A DNA stretch of 64,000 nt from GAS368 sp965227745. Its GTDB lineage: Bacteria > Verrucomicrobiota > Verrucomicrobiia > Opitutales > Opitutaceae. The notes under the pieces are model-generated. The model did not search any database. It was not told the origin of the DNA and saw only the letters and a list, made by a program, of their open reading frames with translations. The first letter of the stretch is position 1. Each line of letters begins with the position of its first letter. The translations under genes were made by a program, and so were the position numbers. Positions 43,466-51,872 of this stretch are shown here, piece by piece. Location of the stretch: contig OZ245769.1 in NCBI GenBank assembly GCA_965227745.1, positions 3,038,001 through 3,102,000 on the forward strand, written 5' to 3'.

Positions 43466-43492
43466 AAAAAGGGGCCCGGTTGCCCGGGCCCC
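43466..43492 (-). terminator. Terminator after small membrane-protein gene
   Basis: A 9-bp GC-rich stem (GGGGCCCGG at 43471-43479, complement at 43484-43492) with a 4-nt loop. On the minus strand it is followed by a run of Ts (complement of AAAAA at 43466-43470). It lies 36 bases past the stop of the gene at 43528 and before the sigma gene. Confidence 0.88.
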
Positions 43493-43527
43493 TGTTGCAG
43501 GGTTTTCTATTTTAATCGGCCTCAGAA

Positions 43528-43713
43528 TTAACGGCCGAAGAGCCCGCGCCAGGTAATGCGGTATTCCAAGGCGGCGACTCCGAGCAGCGCAAGAACGCTA
43601 CCGTAGCCAACCAGGGACTCCACGCTTACCGGGGACTGAGCAGAAAGCAGATATGCCGCGGCGGCAGTGATGGTGCCGATGAGGGCCGCGAGGGTGATGA
43701 TGTTGTTCTTCAT
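43528..43713 (-). CDS. Small hypothetical membrane protein
   Basis: A 61-residue protein with two hydrophobic helices (about residues 5-24 and 33-49), N-terminus MKNNIITLAALIGTITAAAA, C-terminus ITWRGLFGR. No family is recognised. It has its own terminator and is divergent from the OxyR-like regulator, 114 bases apart, so it may be regulated from that shared gap. Confidence 0.65.
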   Translation of the reverse strand: MKNNIITLAALIGTITAAAAYLLSAQSPVSVESLVGYGSVLALLGVAALEYRITWRGLFGR

Positions 43714-43792
43714 ATGTGTGTCTTTCGTTTTGTGTCGGACCTACGAGAGGTTCGACGTGGATGAGTATACGGCACCTTCTTCAATAGTTGAA

Positions 43793-43829
43793 ATATCGTC
43801 TTCCTATCGTATTCATAGTTTCAACCTAT
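43793..43829 (+). promoter_or_regulatory. OxyR-type operator overlapping regulator start codon
   Basis: The sequence is ATAT-N7-CTAT-N7-ATAG-N7-CTAT, matching the classical OxyR site ATAG-N7-CTAT-N7-ATAG-N7-CTAT at 15 of 16 defined positions. The right half (ATAGTTTCAACCTAT) also has the inner T and A of the full consensus. The last CTAT contains the first two bases of the regulator's ATG (43828), so bound protein would block its own start region. It also lies upstream of the divergent gene at 43528. Confidence 0.75.
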
Positions 43830-44796
43830 GGAACTGAACCAACTCCGGTACGCCGTCGCGGTCGCCGAAACCGGAAACTTCACCCGGGCCTCCGAGCGCA
43901 GCCATGTGTCGCAACCATCTCTCAGTCAGCAAATTTTGAATCTGGAAAAAGAAGTCGGCCACAAACTTTTCCACCGCTTGGGCCGAAAAGCGGTGCTCAC
44001 CGAAGCCGGCGCCACCTTCATCGAACGCGCCCGCCGGATCCTCTTCGAGGTCGAAAACGCCGCCAAGGAGCTCAGCGATCACCCTTCCCTCGATCGTCGC
44101 ATCACCGTCGGGGCGGTACCGACGATTATGCCGTACCTGCTAGCTCCCGTGATCGCGGAATGCCGGACCAAGTACCCCAATTTGCTAGTCCATGCCCGTG
44201 AGGACTTTAGGCCCGATTTGGTCCGCATGGTCGTCGAGGGCGAGCTCGACCTCGCCGTCGTCACCCAGCCCGTCAAAGACCACCGCCTCTCCGTGGAGCC
44301 GCTCCTAACCGAGCCGCTGCTACTCGTTGTCGGTCAAAATCATCCGTTTGCCAGTCGTCGCGAGATCGACATCGCCGACCTCGCGGAGGAGACATTTATC
44401 TCCATGGGCGACTCCAGCACGCTCGCCACGCAGATCCGCGGGTTCTTCGGTGACAACAACTTCGTCCCCAAAATCGGCTACCGCTGCGCGCAAGTCGCTA
44501 CTCTAAAACTCTTTGTGACCATGGGCCTCGGTATTTCCATTTTGCCGCAGAGCGCCCATACCTATGACGACGACGGCAGCCTGATTTATCTCAACATCGC
44601 CGGCTCAGCCCCCACGCGTGAGATCGCCGTCATCCGCCACCTCCAGCGTTACCAAAGCCGTGGTGCCGAACAGTTTATCGGCCTTTTACGCGAAGCCGCG
44701 CGCACGGGTGCGCTTTCCGGCGCGCCCTTCGCCCCCATCCCGGCTCCAGCGCCGCATTCCCGCGAAGACCCGCCGCTTCCCCACGCCGAAGATTAG
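43828..44796 (+). CDS. OxyR-like LysR regulator without redox cysteines
   Basis: A 322-residue LysR-family regulator closest in pattern to OxyR. The HTH is at about residues 1-60 (MELNQLRYAVAVAETGNFTR, then SHVSQPSLSQQILNLEKEV). The effector domain follows. In the region that aligns with E. coli OxyR Cys199 and Cys208, this protein has GDSSTLATQIRGFF, with Thr198 and Phe207 in place of the cysteines; its two Cys (112 and 220) are elsewhere. The disulfide switch therefore appears absent. An OxyR-like operator overlaps the start codon. Target genes cannot be named beyond the divergent small membrane protein. Confidence 0.88.
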   Translation: MELNQLRYAVAVAETGNFTRASERSHVSQPSLSQQILNLEKEVGHKLFHRLGRKAVLTEAGATFIERARRILFEVENAAKELSDHPSLDRRITVGAVPTIMPYLLAPVIAECRTKYPNLLVHAREDFRPDLVRMVVEGELDLAVVTQPVKDHRLSVEPLLTEPLLLVVGQNHPFASRREIDIADLAEETFISMGDSSTLATQIRGFFGDNNFVPKIGYRCAQVATLKLFVTMGLGISILPQSAHTYDDDGSLIYLNIAGSAPTREIAVIRHLQRYQSRGAEQFIGLLREAARTGALSGAPFAPIPAPAPHSREDPPLPHAED

Positions 44797-44846
44797 CGCC
44801 CCCGGCAATTGCGCTTTCGCGAAAAACGCCAACGCTACCGGCCCTC

Positions 44847-46130
44847 ATGTCTTCCGCTGTCATCGAACACCACGCGCTCACCAAGCGTCGCGAGCTCGCG
44901 ACGCTTCTCGCGCTGTGCGCGGTGCAGTTCACGCACATTTTGGATTTCATGATCATGATGCCCATGGGCCCACAGCTCATGCGCGGCTTTGCGATCACGC
45001 CGGAGCAATTTTCTTACCTCGTCGCAACGTATGGCATCGCCGCGGCGGTGAGCGGCTTCATCGGCGGCTTCTTCATGGACCGCTTCGATCGGAAGCGCGC
45101 CTTGCTCATCACGTATGCGGGTTTCGGCATCGCGACCCTCGCCTGTGGCTTTGCGCCCACGCATCATTGGTTGCTCGTCGCGCGCGCGGCGGCCGGTGCC
45201 TTTGGCGGACTCGCCGGTTCCTTGGTGAGCGCGATGATCGGCGATGTCATTCCGCCGGAGCGTCGCGGCCGGGCCAGCAGCATGGTCATGGCGGCGTTCC
45301 CGGTGGCATCGGTGCTTGGTATTCCCGCCGGCCTCTATCTCGCGAGTAAGTTCGGCTGGCACGCCCCGTTCTTCCTGCTCGCCGGCTGCGCGTTGGTTAA
45401 TTTGGCCCTCTCCTCGTTTGCCCTGCCGCACATCCGCACTGCGGTTCAAGGCCACGAACCCATCAAGCAAATGCGGGAAATGCTCTCGCGCTCCGTGCAC
45501 CGCAAGGCTCTCGCGGTCGGCGCCGTGCTCATCATGGGCGGCAGTTGCCTCGTGCCGTTTCTCGCGGCGTCGATGGCGGCCAACATGGGCATTCCCGAGG
45601 ACAAGATTCTCTACATCTACGCCGCGGGCGGCATCTGCACGTTTTTCAGCATGCCTCTGGTGGGCTGGCTGAGCGACCACGTCAACCGCTTCCACCTCCT
45701 GATGTGGCTTTCGGTGGGCACGAGCACGGTCGCGCTCATTGTCACCCGTCTCGGGCCGTCTTCATTCGGCTTCGCGTGCGTGATGATGGCGCTGTTCATG
45801 GTCACGATGTCGGGCCGCTTCGCGCCGACCATGACGATGGTGACCAATGCCGTCGAAGCCCGCTATCGCGGCGGTTTCATGAGCGTCAATGCCGCGCTGC
45901 AACAGGCCGCGAGCGCCCTCGCCAATGTCATCGCGGGTCAATTTGTCACGAGCGACACCCAGGGCCACCTCGTGGGGTATCCGACACTCGGATACGTCGC
46001 CGTGGGCTTCTTCGGCCTCACCGTGCTGCTTGCCGCCGAGTTGAAAAAAGCCGCCCCTCATGTCGCGATCCCCAAGTCGAAAGCGGCCCAGCCCACGCCC
46101 GTCGCCGCACCCGCGGAGGTCCACGTTTAA
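44847..46130 (+). CDS. MFS transporter
   Basis: A 427-residue major facilitator permease with about twelve helices. Features are LDFMIMMPMGPQLMRGF in helix 1, the conserved loop FFMDRFDRKRALL, the helix 4 region LVSAMIGDVIPPERRGRASS and the central loop after helix 6. The pattern is like the drug-efflux (DHA1) group, but substrate is unknown. It starts 50 bases after the OxyR-like gene on the same strand, so it may be cotranscribed with it. Confidence 0.92.
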   Translation: MSSAVIEHHALTKRRELATLLALCAVQFTHILDFMIMMPMGPQLMRGFAITPEQFSYLVATYGIAAAVSGFIGGFFMDRFDRKRALLITYAGFGIATLACGFAPTHHWLLVARAAAGAFGGLAGSLVSAMIGDVIPPERRGRASSMVMAAFPVASVLGIPAGLYLASKFGWHAPFFLLAGCALVNLALSSFALPHIRTAVQGHEPIKQMREMLSRSVHRKALAVGAVLIMGGSCLVPFLAASMAANMGIPEDKILYIYAAGGICTFFSMPLVGWLSDHVNRFHLLMWLSVGTSTVALIVTRLGPSSFGFACVMMALFMVTMSGRFAPTMTMVTNAVEARYRGGFMSVNAALQQAASALANVIAGQFVTSDTQGHLVGYPTLGYVAVGFFGLTVLLAAELKKAAPHVAIPKSKAAQPTPVAAPAEVHV

Positions 46131-46153
46131 GCTCAAGCTCCCTCTCGTCCGAG

Positions 46154-48805
46154 ATGAATTCCCCCGCCCCCCTCGCTCCCGCCACCACGCCCCCGCTTCC
46201 CCTGAAGCGCCCGGAGGTGCTCGCGCCCGCCGGCGACTGGGAGTGCGTGCGCGCGGCGATCGAGAATGGCGCGGACGCGGTGTACTTCGGCCTCGAGCGT
46301 TTCAACGCCCGCATGCGCGCGAAGAATTTCACGCAGGCCGATCTGCCGGCGCTCATGGAATTTCTCCACCGGCGCGGCGTGCGCGGGTACGTGACGTTCA
46401 ATACGCTCGTCTTTTCCAACGAGCTGGCCGACGCCGCCGACTACCTGCGCACGATCATCGCGAGCGGCGTCGACGCCGCCATCGTGCAGGACGTCGGCAT
46501 CTGCCGCCTCATTCGCCAGCTTTCGCCCGATTTCCCGATCCACTGCTCCACGCAGATGACGATCACGAGCGGCGCCGGCGTGGCCTTTGCCCGCGAGCTC
46601 GGCGCGCAACTCGTCGTGCTCGCGCGCGAAAATTCCCTCGCCGATATCGCCAAGATCAATGCCGCGCAGCAGGCCGATCTCGCCGCGGCAGGCGCTGACC
46701 CCGGCGTGCCTTTTCTCGCGCCGCCCGCCGCGCTGCCGCTCGAGGTCTTTGTCCACGGTGCGCTCTGCGTCGCTTACTCGGGCCAGTGCCTCACGAGCGA
46801 ATCGCTCGGCGGTCGCTCGGCCAATCGCGGCGAATGCGCGCAGGCCTGCCGCCTGCCTTACGATCTCATTTCCGACGGGCAACAAGTCCCGCTCGGTGAT
46901 CGCCGCTATCTGCTCAGCCCGCAGGATCTCTCCGGTCTCGAGGTCCTGCCCGATCTCGTGAAAGCGGGGGTCTCTTCGCTCAAGATCGAGGGTCGCCTCA
47001 AATCGCCCGAGTACGTGGCCAGCATTACGCGCGTTTATCGTCAGGCGCTCGACAAGGTGATGGCCGATCTCACCGGCATCCCCGCCCCGAAATTCGAGCC
47101 GCAGACGGCCCGCTACGAACTCGAGATGAGTTTTTCTCGCGGGCTCTACACGGGCTGGTTTCGCGGCATCAATAATCAGGAACTCGCGCACGCGCGCTTC
47201 GGCACCAAGCGCGGCGTGTTGCTCGGCGAGATCACGCGCGTGCATAATGAATCGGTCACGCTCCGCCTCGCCGCCCCGCTGAAGCCGGGTGACGGCGTGG
47301 TCTTCGATGCGGGCAAGCCCGCCGAACGCGAAGAGGGCGGCCGCGTGTACCAGGTCGAGCTGCGCGGCGGCGCGGAGGGCGAGGCCACCCTGCGCTTCGG
47401 CCACGGCGATATCAACTGGTCGCGCGTGCGCCCCGGTCAGCTCGTCTGGAAGACCAATGATCCCGCGCTCGACCGCGAGGTGCGCACTACGTTCGAGGGC
47501 GAAAAAATCCGTTTCCAGCGCCCGATCTCGCTCGAGGTCCACGGCCGCGTGGGCACGCCGCTCACGCTCATTGCCAACGATGGCGCGGGACACGTTGTCC
47601 AACTCCAGTCCGCCGTCCCGCTCGCCGCTGCGGAAAAGCAACCGCTCACCGCCGAGCGCCTCGGCGAACAACTCGGCCGCCTCGGTGGCACGCCCTTCAA
47701 GCTCGGCGAACTGCGCTCGCACCTCGAGGGCGACGTGATCATGCCTGTCAGCGAGCTGAACCGCCTGCGCCGCGAAATCGCCGTCGCCCTCGAAGCTCTC
47801 CGCGCCCAGCCGCAGCGCTGGCAGATCGGTGCGAGCACCGAGCGCCCCACCCTCGCCTTTCCCGCCGCGCCTTCGCCCGCCGCGCCGGAGCTGATCGCGG
47901 TCATCCGCCTGCTCGAGCAGCTCGACGCCGCGTGGGCCGCCGGCGCGCGCACGATCTACTGCGAGTTTGAAAATCCGAAACACTACCGCGACGCCGTCGC
48001 TCGCTTCCGCGAACTACAAGCCGCCGAGCGCGCCTTGGCTGCTTCTGGCTCTCAGCTCTCCGCTCTTAGCTCTCAGCTAGAATCCGCCATCTTCGTCGCC
48101 CCGCCGCGCGTCTTTAAGCCGGGCGAGGAATGGATTTTGAAACAGGTGCGCTCCTCCGAGGCCGATGGCTACCTCGTGCGTAATCATGATCACCTCGCAT
48201 TCTTCGCGAATGATCGGAAGCGCGGCGATTTCTCGCTCAACGTCGCCAATCCCCTCACCGCCGATTATCTCCGGACCCGTTATCAGCTCGAACGCGTGAC
48301 GGCGAGCTACGACCTCAACATCACGCAGCTTGAGGCGTTGCTGCAGAATGCGCCGGGCACGTGGTTCGATATCACGGTGCATCAGCACATGCCGATGTTT
48401 CACATGGAGCACTGCGTGTTCTGCGCGTTTCTCTCCTCCGGCAAGGACTACCACGACTGCGGCCGGCCCTGTGAGAAGCATCGCGTGTCGCTCCGCGATC
48501 GCGTGGGCGCGGAGCTCCCGCTCAAGGCCGACGCCGGCTGCCGCAATACGGTTTACAACAATCGCGCGCAGACCGGCGCCGAGTACGTGGGTCGCTTGCT
48601 CGAGCTCGGCGCGCGCAGCTTCCGCGTGGAATTCGTCAACGAGAGTGCCGACGAGGTCACGCGCACGCTCACGCGCTACGGGCAGCTCCTGCGCGGCGAA
48701 ATCACCGGCGCGGATCTCTGGCGCGAATTGAAATTGTTGAATCAGCTCGGCGTGACTCGCGGCCAGATGGAGACCGCGCCGCGCGTGATTTTGAAGAAGT
48801 CGTAG
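46154..48805 (+). CDS. U32 family peptidase (RlhA/TrhP-like), with repeat insertion
   Basis: An 883-residue U32 protein. The N-terminal half has the U32 start (VLAPAGDWECVRAAIENGAD), YFGLERFNARMRAKNF and the cysteine signature GALCVAYSGQCLTSESLGGR. The C-terminal part has a second U32-type module with EHCVFCAFLSSGKDYHDCGR and PCEKHRVSLRDR, four closely spaced cysteines suited to an Fe-S site. U32 proteins of this class hydroxylate 23S rRNA or tRNA. Residues 629-643 (SGSQLSALSSQLES) are encoded by a copy of the GCTCTCAGCTCT intergenic repeat at 48048-48080 and form a linker insertion. ATG at 46154 is used; the upstream frame is antisense or shadow sequence. Confidence 0.93.
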   Translation: MNSPAPLAPATTPPLPLKRPEVLAPAGDWECVRAAIENGADAVYFGLERFNARMRAKNFTQADLPALMEFLHRRGVRGYVTFNTLVFSNELADAADYLRTIIASGVDAAIVQDVGICRLIRQLSPDFPIHCSTQMTITSGAGVAFARELGAQLVVLARENSLADIAKINAAQQADLAAAGADPGVPFLAPPAALPLEVFVHGALCVAYSGQCLTSESLGGRSANRGECAQACRLPYDLISDGQQVPLGDRRYLLSPQDLSGLEVLPDLVKAGVSSLKIEGRLKSPEYVASITRVYRQALDKVMADLTGIPAPKFEPQTARYELEMSFSRGLYTGWFRGINNQELAHARFGTKRGVLLGEITRVHNESVTLRLAAPLKPGDGVVFDAGKPAEREEGGRVYQVELRGGAEGEATLRFGHGDINWSRVRPGQLVWKTNDPALDREVRTTFEGEKIRFQRPISLEVHGRVGTPLTLIANDGAGHVVQLQSAVPLAAAEKQPLTAERLGEQLGRLGGTPFKLGELRSHLEGDVIMPVSELNRLRREIAVALEALRAQPQRWQIGASTERPTLAFPAAPSPAAPELIAVIRLLEQLDAAWAAGARTIYCEFENPKHYRDAVARFRELQAAERALAASGSQLSALSSQLESAIFVAPPRVFKPGEEWILKQVRSSEADGYLVRNHDHLAFFANDRKRGDFSLNVANPLTADYLRTRYQLERVTASYDLNITQLEALLQNAPGTWFDITVHQHMPMFHMEHCVFCAFLSSGKDYHDCGRPCEKHRVSLRDRVGAELPLKADAGCRNTVYNNRAQTGAEYVGRLLELGARSFRVEFVNESADEVTRTLTRYGQLLRGEITGADLWRELKLLNQLGVTRGQMETAPRVILKKS
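48048..48081. repeat. GCTCTCAGCTCT repeat inside the U32 gene
   Basis: GCTCTCAGCTCT at 48048-48059, followed by CCGCTCTTAGCTCTCAGCTAGA, matches the accB-accC intergenic element (6151-6231) closely, including the TAGCTCTCAGCT half. It is in frame and encodes SQLSALSSQLES. Confidence 0.75.
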
Positions 48806-48953
48806 GCGGTCGGGACGCGTTTTGTAGTCCGTGGGAGTACACGGGCTGTAGGGCATTGCGAGAATTTCGGCTCAAAGGGCCGCTTTTGCTTTTTCCTACT
48901 GGACAGTAGGTTTTGACCCGATGAAGTAGGTCTCAACCCCATTTAACCCCTGC

Positions 48954-49361
48954 ATGAAAACCTTGGCTGAGTTTTACTGCGACCGCTACAGCGTGCCCTC
49001 GGAGCAATTCGAGCGTCACCTCCTCCAACGCTGCCTGTATCCCCAGGCGCGGATGTTTCGGAATCTCCTCACCACGATCAACCCGGACTTCTTTCAGCCC
49101 GATATCGCGCTGATTCGCGCCACGGGCCGGCTCACGCGCTCCGCCGGCTTTGCCGCCGAAGTCTCGGAGTATCAGTACGACTCCGACAACGCGGGCCGCC
49201 TGCGTCGCGAGTGGAAGCTCCGCCTCTCGGTCACACGCCTGCGCGCCTTCGTGATCGAGGCCCTCGGCGAGGAGCCCGCCTATGCCGAGAGCACTTCGCC
49301 CTTTGCCACGCAGCCCGCGATGGGCGTCGGGCACGCGATGGCGCGGGCGCAAGTCCGCTAA
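48954..49361 (+). CDS. Hypothetical protein
   Basis: A 135-residue soluble protein with no membrane helix or signal. It begins MKTLAEFYCDRYSVPSEQFE and has a Arg/Leu-rich helical middle (LLQRCLYPQARMFRNLLTTI, then LRREWKLRLSVTRLRAFVIE). No family is recognised. It lies 148 bases after the U32 gene. Confidence 0.7.
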   Translation: MKTLAEFYCDRYSVPSEQFERHLLQRCLYPQARMFRNLLTTINPDFFQPDIALIRATGRLTRSAGFAAEVSEYQYDSDNAGRLRREWKLRLSVTRLRAFVIEALGEEPAYAESTSPFATQPAMGVGHAMARAQVR

Positions 49362-49373
49362 GCCGGCAAGGGA

Positions 49374-49394
49374 GCGGCGGTTTTTAACCGCCGC
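49374..49394 (+). terminator. Hairpin after hypothetical gene
   Basis: A 9-bp perfect stem, GCGGCGGTT at 49374-49382 and AACCGCCGC at 49386-49394, with a TTT loop, 12 bases after the stop at 49361. No T-run follows, so it is a possible but weak terminator. Confidence 0.45.
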
Positions 49395-49490
49395 ATCAGG
49401 CTCACGACCCAATCCTAGCGCATCCTAACCGCCGGCTTGTTTGGGCACCGCCGCGCAAGCCCGCGGCACGTGAAGCCCAGAGGACCGTCG

Positions 49491-49802
49491 TTAGCGCGAC
49501 GGCCGGCGCATCGAGCTGAAAAAGCGGAAGGCACCCATCGCGGCCGGGGCCCAGCGCACGAGTTTGCCCAAAAGGCCCATGCGCGGAAACAGCGCTTTCT
49601 TCGCGGTAAAGGCCAGCGGCACGGCGGCCAGCTTGAAGAAGGGCGAGATGCTCTTCCACTTGGCCCACGCCTGGTCGATCCAGGCCAGCGGCACGGCCAC
49701 CTCGGTGGCTGCGGCCGACATGTTCTGCCTCCGCACGCGAATGCGCGCGCAGATCAGCATTTTGCGCAGGGCGAGTGTATCTAGCTCTGTGGACGGATAC
49801 AT
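49491..49802 (-). CDS. YqjK-like small membrane protein
   Basis: A 103-residue protein with an N-terminal arginine-rich segment (LRKMLICARIRVRRQNM), a helical middle (AWIDQAWAKWKSISP) and a hydrophobic C-terminal region. Size, order and layout recall E. coli YqjK of the yqjCDEK stress operon. The start at 49802 overlaps the end of the YqjE-like gene by 22 bases; a shorter start at 49721 would remove the arginine segment. Function unknown; probably an inner-membrane accessory protein. Confidence 0.6.
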   Translation of the reverse strand: MYPSTELDTLALRKMLICARIRVRRQNMSAAATEVAVPLAWIDQAWAKWKSISPFFKLAAVPLAFTAKKALFPRMGLLGKLVRWAPAAMGAFRFFSSMRRPSR

Positions 49803-50164
49803 TCGGCGTCTTGTTTGAGTTCGCGAATCGTGGAGTCGAAGGGGCGCGGCTGCTTCGCGAGGAAGCGGCGCAGGCCGATGATGATCGCAATCACGCCCGC
49901 GACATAGAGCCCTGTGAGGGATCCGAGCGCGGCGATGCGGTTGCTGTCCCAGAAAGCGAAGACGATCGTCAGGCTGGCAAAAGTGACCGCCATGATAGCG
50001 GTGAAAACCGCGGCACTGATCCAGATGAAGGTCTGGATGAGCCGAAATTTCTCCTCTTGGAGTTCGGTCGAGAGCAGCGCGACGCGGTCATGGACCGCTT
50101 CGACGACACCGCTGCCGAGCGTGCGGAGGGAGTGGAGAATCCCTTGGTTGGCTGGAGTATCCAT
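49781..50164 (-). CDS. YqjE-like (holin-X family) membrane protein
   Basis: A 127-residue protein with a N-terminal amphipathic part (VVEAVHDRVALLSTELQEEK), two membrane helices (about 45-72 and 80-101) and a short tail, the pattern of the actinobacterial holin-X/YqjE family. It is in the yqjD-BON-DUF1328-yqjE-yqjK series, 19 bases after the DUF1328 gene. ATG at 50164 is chosen. Confidence 0.78.
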   Translation of the reverse strand: MDTPANQGILHSLRTLGSGVVEAVHDRVALLSTELQEEKFRLIQTFIWISAAVFTAIMAVTFASLTIVFAFWDSNRIAALGSLTGLYVAGVIAIIIGLRRFLAKQPRPFDSTIRELKQDAECIRPQS

Positions 50165-50183
50165 CGGAAAAGAAATCGCCGCC

Positions 50184-50345
50184 TCAGGTTTTCCCAGGAC
50201 GGACAAAGAGGGAAAAAGCGAAGAGCGCGAGAAAGACGGTGAAGAGGACCTTGGCAAACATAGCCGCCGTGCCGGCGACAACCCCGAAACCGAGGAAGCC
50301 CGACACGACGGCGATGATTAGAAACAACAGGGCGTAGTTGAGCAT
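50184..50345 (-). CDS. DUF1328/YtjA family membrane protein
   Basis: A 53-residue protein starting MLNYALLFLIIAVVSGFLGF and ending LFVRPGKT. Two hydrophobic helices and the internal GVVAGTAAMFAKVLF segment match DUF1328, a stress-associated small membrane family. It is too short for the usual length cut-offs but is supported by the family match and by its place between the BON and YqjE-like genes. Confidence 0.85.
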   Translation of the reverse strand: MLNYALLFLIIAVVSGFLGFGVVAGTAAMFAKVLFTVFLALFAFSLFVRPGKT

Positions 50346-50377
50346 GGCTGCAAGCGACGCCGTGGACGAAGACTAGC

Positions 50378-51118
50378 TTAGTTACGCACGGTCATCCGGT
50401 TGTCCACGGAGCGGACACCGCGGACATCCTGGGCGAGCTTGGTGACGAGCGACCGCTCGGCATCGGAGGCGGCCTCGCCGGTGATGACGATCACGCCCTC
50501 ATTGGTCTCGACCTTGGTCTTCAGCGCGCTGGTCGACTTGTGGCGCATGAGCGCGACTTTGACCTGAGTGGTGATGGAAGCGTCGTCGATCTTTTCGCCG
50601 ACGGTCGGCTTGGCGTCGTAGTTTTCTTTCACCACGAGCTTGTTGTCGACGGACTTCACGCCCTCGATCTCCTTGGCGTAAACCTCGGTGAGTTCCTTCT
50701 GCGCGACGTTGTCCGCCGTGCCGGTGAGGAGGACCATGCCGTCCTTCACATCGACCTTCGTGCTGGCGGCGCTGACGTTGCCCTTCACGAGCAGGCGGCT
50801 GCGGATCTTCAGCGCGATCCACGAGTCGGAGCGCTCGGGATTGGCGGAGTCGACGACGATGCGGTTGTCGACGCTGGTGACACCGGGGATGCTTTCCACG
50901 GTGGCCTGCGCGAGCTGGCGGTCGTCTTTGTCGGAGACCTTGCCCGTGAGGGTGACGGCGCCGTCCTTGGCCTTCACGTCGACCTTGTTATCGAGCACGG
51001 TGCGGTAGTTGTAGGAATCCTCGGCGGTTTTCTCGATCTTGCGATCGACCGAAGGGGAGGCGATGAGGCCGGTGGCACCGGCGACGAAGAGCAGCGAGAT
51101 CAGGGACTTGTTTTTCAT
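50378..51118 (-). CDS. Triple-BON-domain periplasmic protein
   Basis: A 246-residue exported protein (signal MKNKSLISLLFVAGATGLIA) built of three BON domains, each with the GxVxxVDNxxxV ending: about residues 25-92 (GVTSVDNRIVV), 98-168 (GVKSVDNKLVV) and 175-246 (GVRSVDNRMTV). This matches OsmY-type proteins, which act in envelope or osmotic stress. It lies between the YqjD-like gene and the DUF1328 gene, codirectional. Confidence 0.92.
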   Translation of the reverse strand: MKNKSLISLLFVAGATGLIASPSVDRKIEKTAEDSYNYRTVLDNKVDVKAKDGAVTLTGKVSDKDDRQLAQATVESIPGVTSVDNRIVVDSANPERSDSWIALKIRSRLLVKGNVSAASTKVDVKDGMVLLTGTADNVAQKELTEVYAKEIEGVKSVDNKLVVKENYDAKPTVGEKIDDASITTQVKVALMRHKSTSALKTKVETNEGVIVITGEAASDAERSLVTKLAQDVRGVRSVDNRMTVRN

Positions 51119-51174
51119 AATAGATGTAGGGGTTGGTGTTGTGTTGCAGCTGACGACCGAGCGCGGGAGGGCGC

Positions 51175-51495
51175 TCAGTTGCTATTGCGGCGGATGAGCG
51201 CCCCGATCAGCACGCCGACGCCGAGGGCGATGGCGAGAGACTCGTAGGGATGGGAGCGGATCGCCTTGTCGGTGTACTTGGCACCGTCGACTACCTTGCG
51301 GCGCGCGGAGCCGTAGATGTCGACGAGCTTTTCCTGCGCGGATTCGAGGCGGGACTTGATGTCGCTGATGCGGCTGCCAGCGGCTTCCGTGATGGGGCCG
51401 GCGAGCATGGCCTCGGCTTCAGCCATCAGCTGGCTGATGTGTTCGACGAGCTGTTCAGGGGTCTCGGCAGTGGCTTCGCGATGTTGATTTTTCAT
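51175..51495 (-). CDS. YqjD/ElaB (DUF883) family protein
   Basis: A 106-residue protein with a helical cytoplasmic part (about 1-80) including YTDKAIRSHPYESLAIALGV and a C-terminal membrane anchor ending LIRRNSN. This is the DUF883 layout: a ribosome-associated, stationary-phase membrane protein. It is the first gene of the five-gene stress series on the minus strand. Confidence 0.88.
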   Translation of the reverse strand: MKNQHREATAETPEQLVEHISQLMAEAEAMLAGPITEAAGSRISDIKSRLESAQEKLVDIYGSARRKVVDGAKYTDKAIRSHPYESLAIALGVGVLIGALIRRNSN

Positions 51496-51872
51496 GGTCG
51501 GGTATGAGTTGAGGGTTGAGACATTTAGAACCGGGAAACGAAGCTTTGGACCTGAGTCTGACCGAAAACGGGGCACACGCCCCACTGTAGGCCAGAGCTC
51601 GAGCCGACCTCGGAGAGGGCAAAGTTAATCAGCCGGTTCACCACCTCCCTCTTACCATTCGACGTGCCACGGTGCCGGCGCGGCTTCTAGGTCGTTGTGA
51701 AAGAATAACTAATGGATCGGATCGGCGAAATGGCGATTCGCACGAACGGCCGATTTTCCATGCACATTGCCCGAAGGAGCACCGTGCGATTCGCAATTTG
51801 CACTAGGCGTGTTCGCCTAGTTCGTTCACCCCGCGCGGCCCAAGACCGCACCGCTCCATCACGGCGCTGTAG
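51496..51872. other. Gap upstream of YqjD-like gene
   Basis: No gene recognised. It contains a perfect 8-bp hairpin, ACTAGGCG at 51802-51809 and CGCCTAGT at 51814-51821, 52 bases past the histidine-kinase stop, a possible terminator without a T-run, and a GGGGC-acac-GCCCC hairpin at about 51568-51581. The promoter of the YqjD series should lie here. Confidence 0.45.

Noticed and set aside
46133..47983. 616-codon minus-strand frame opposite the U32 gene
   Set aside because: Antisense shadow; the plus-strand frame has clear U32 motifs.
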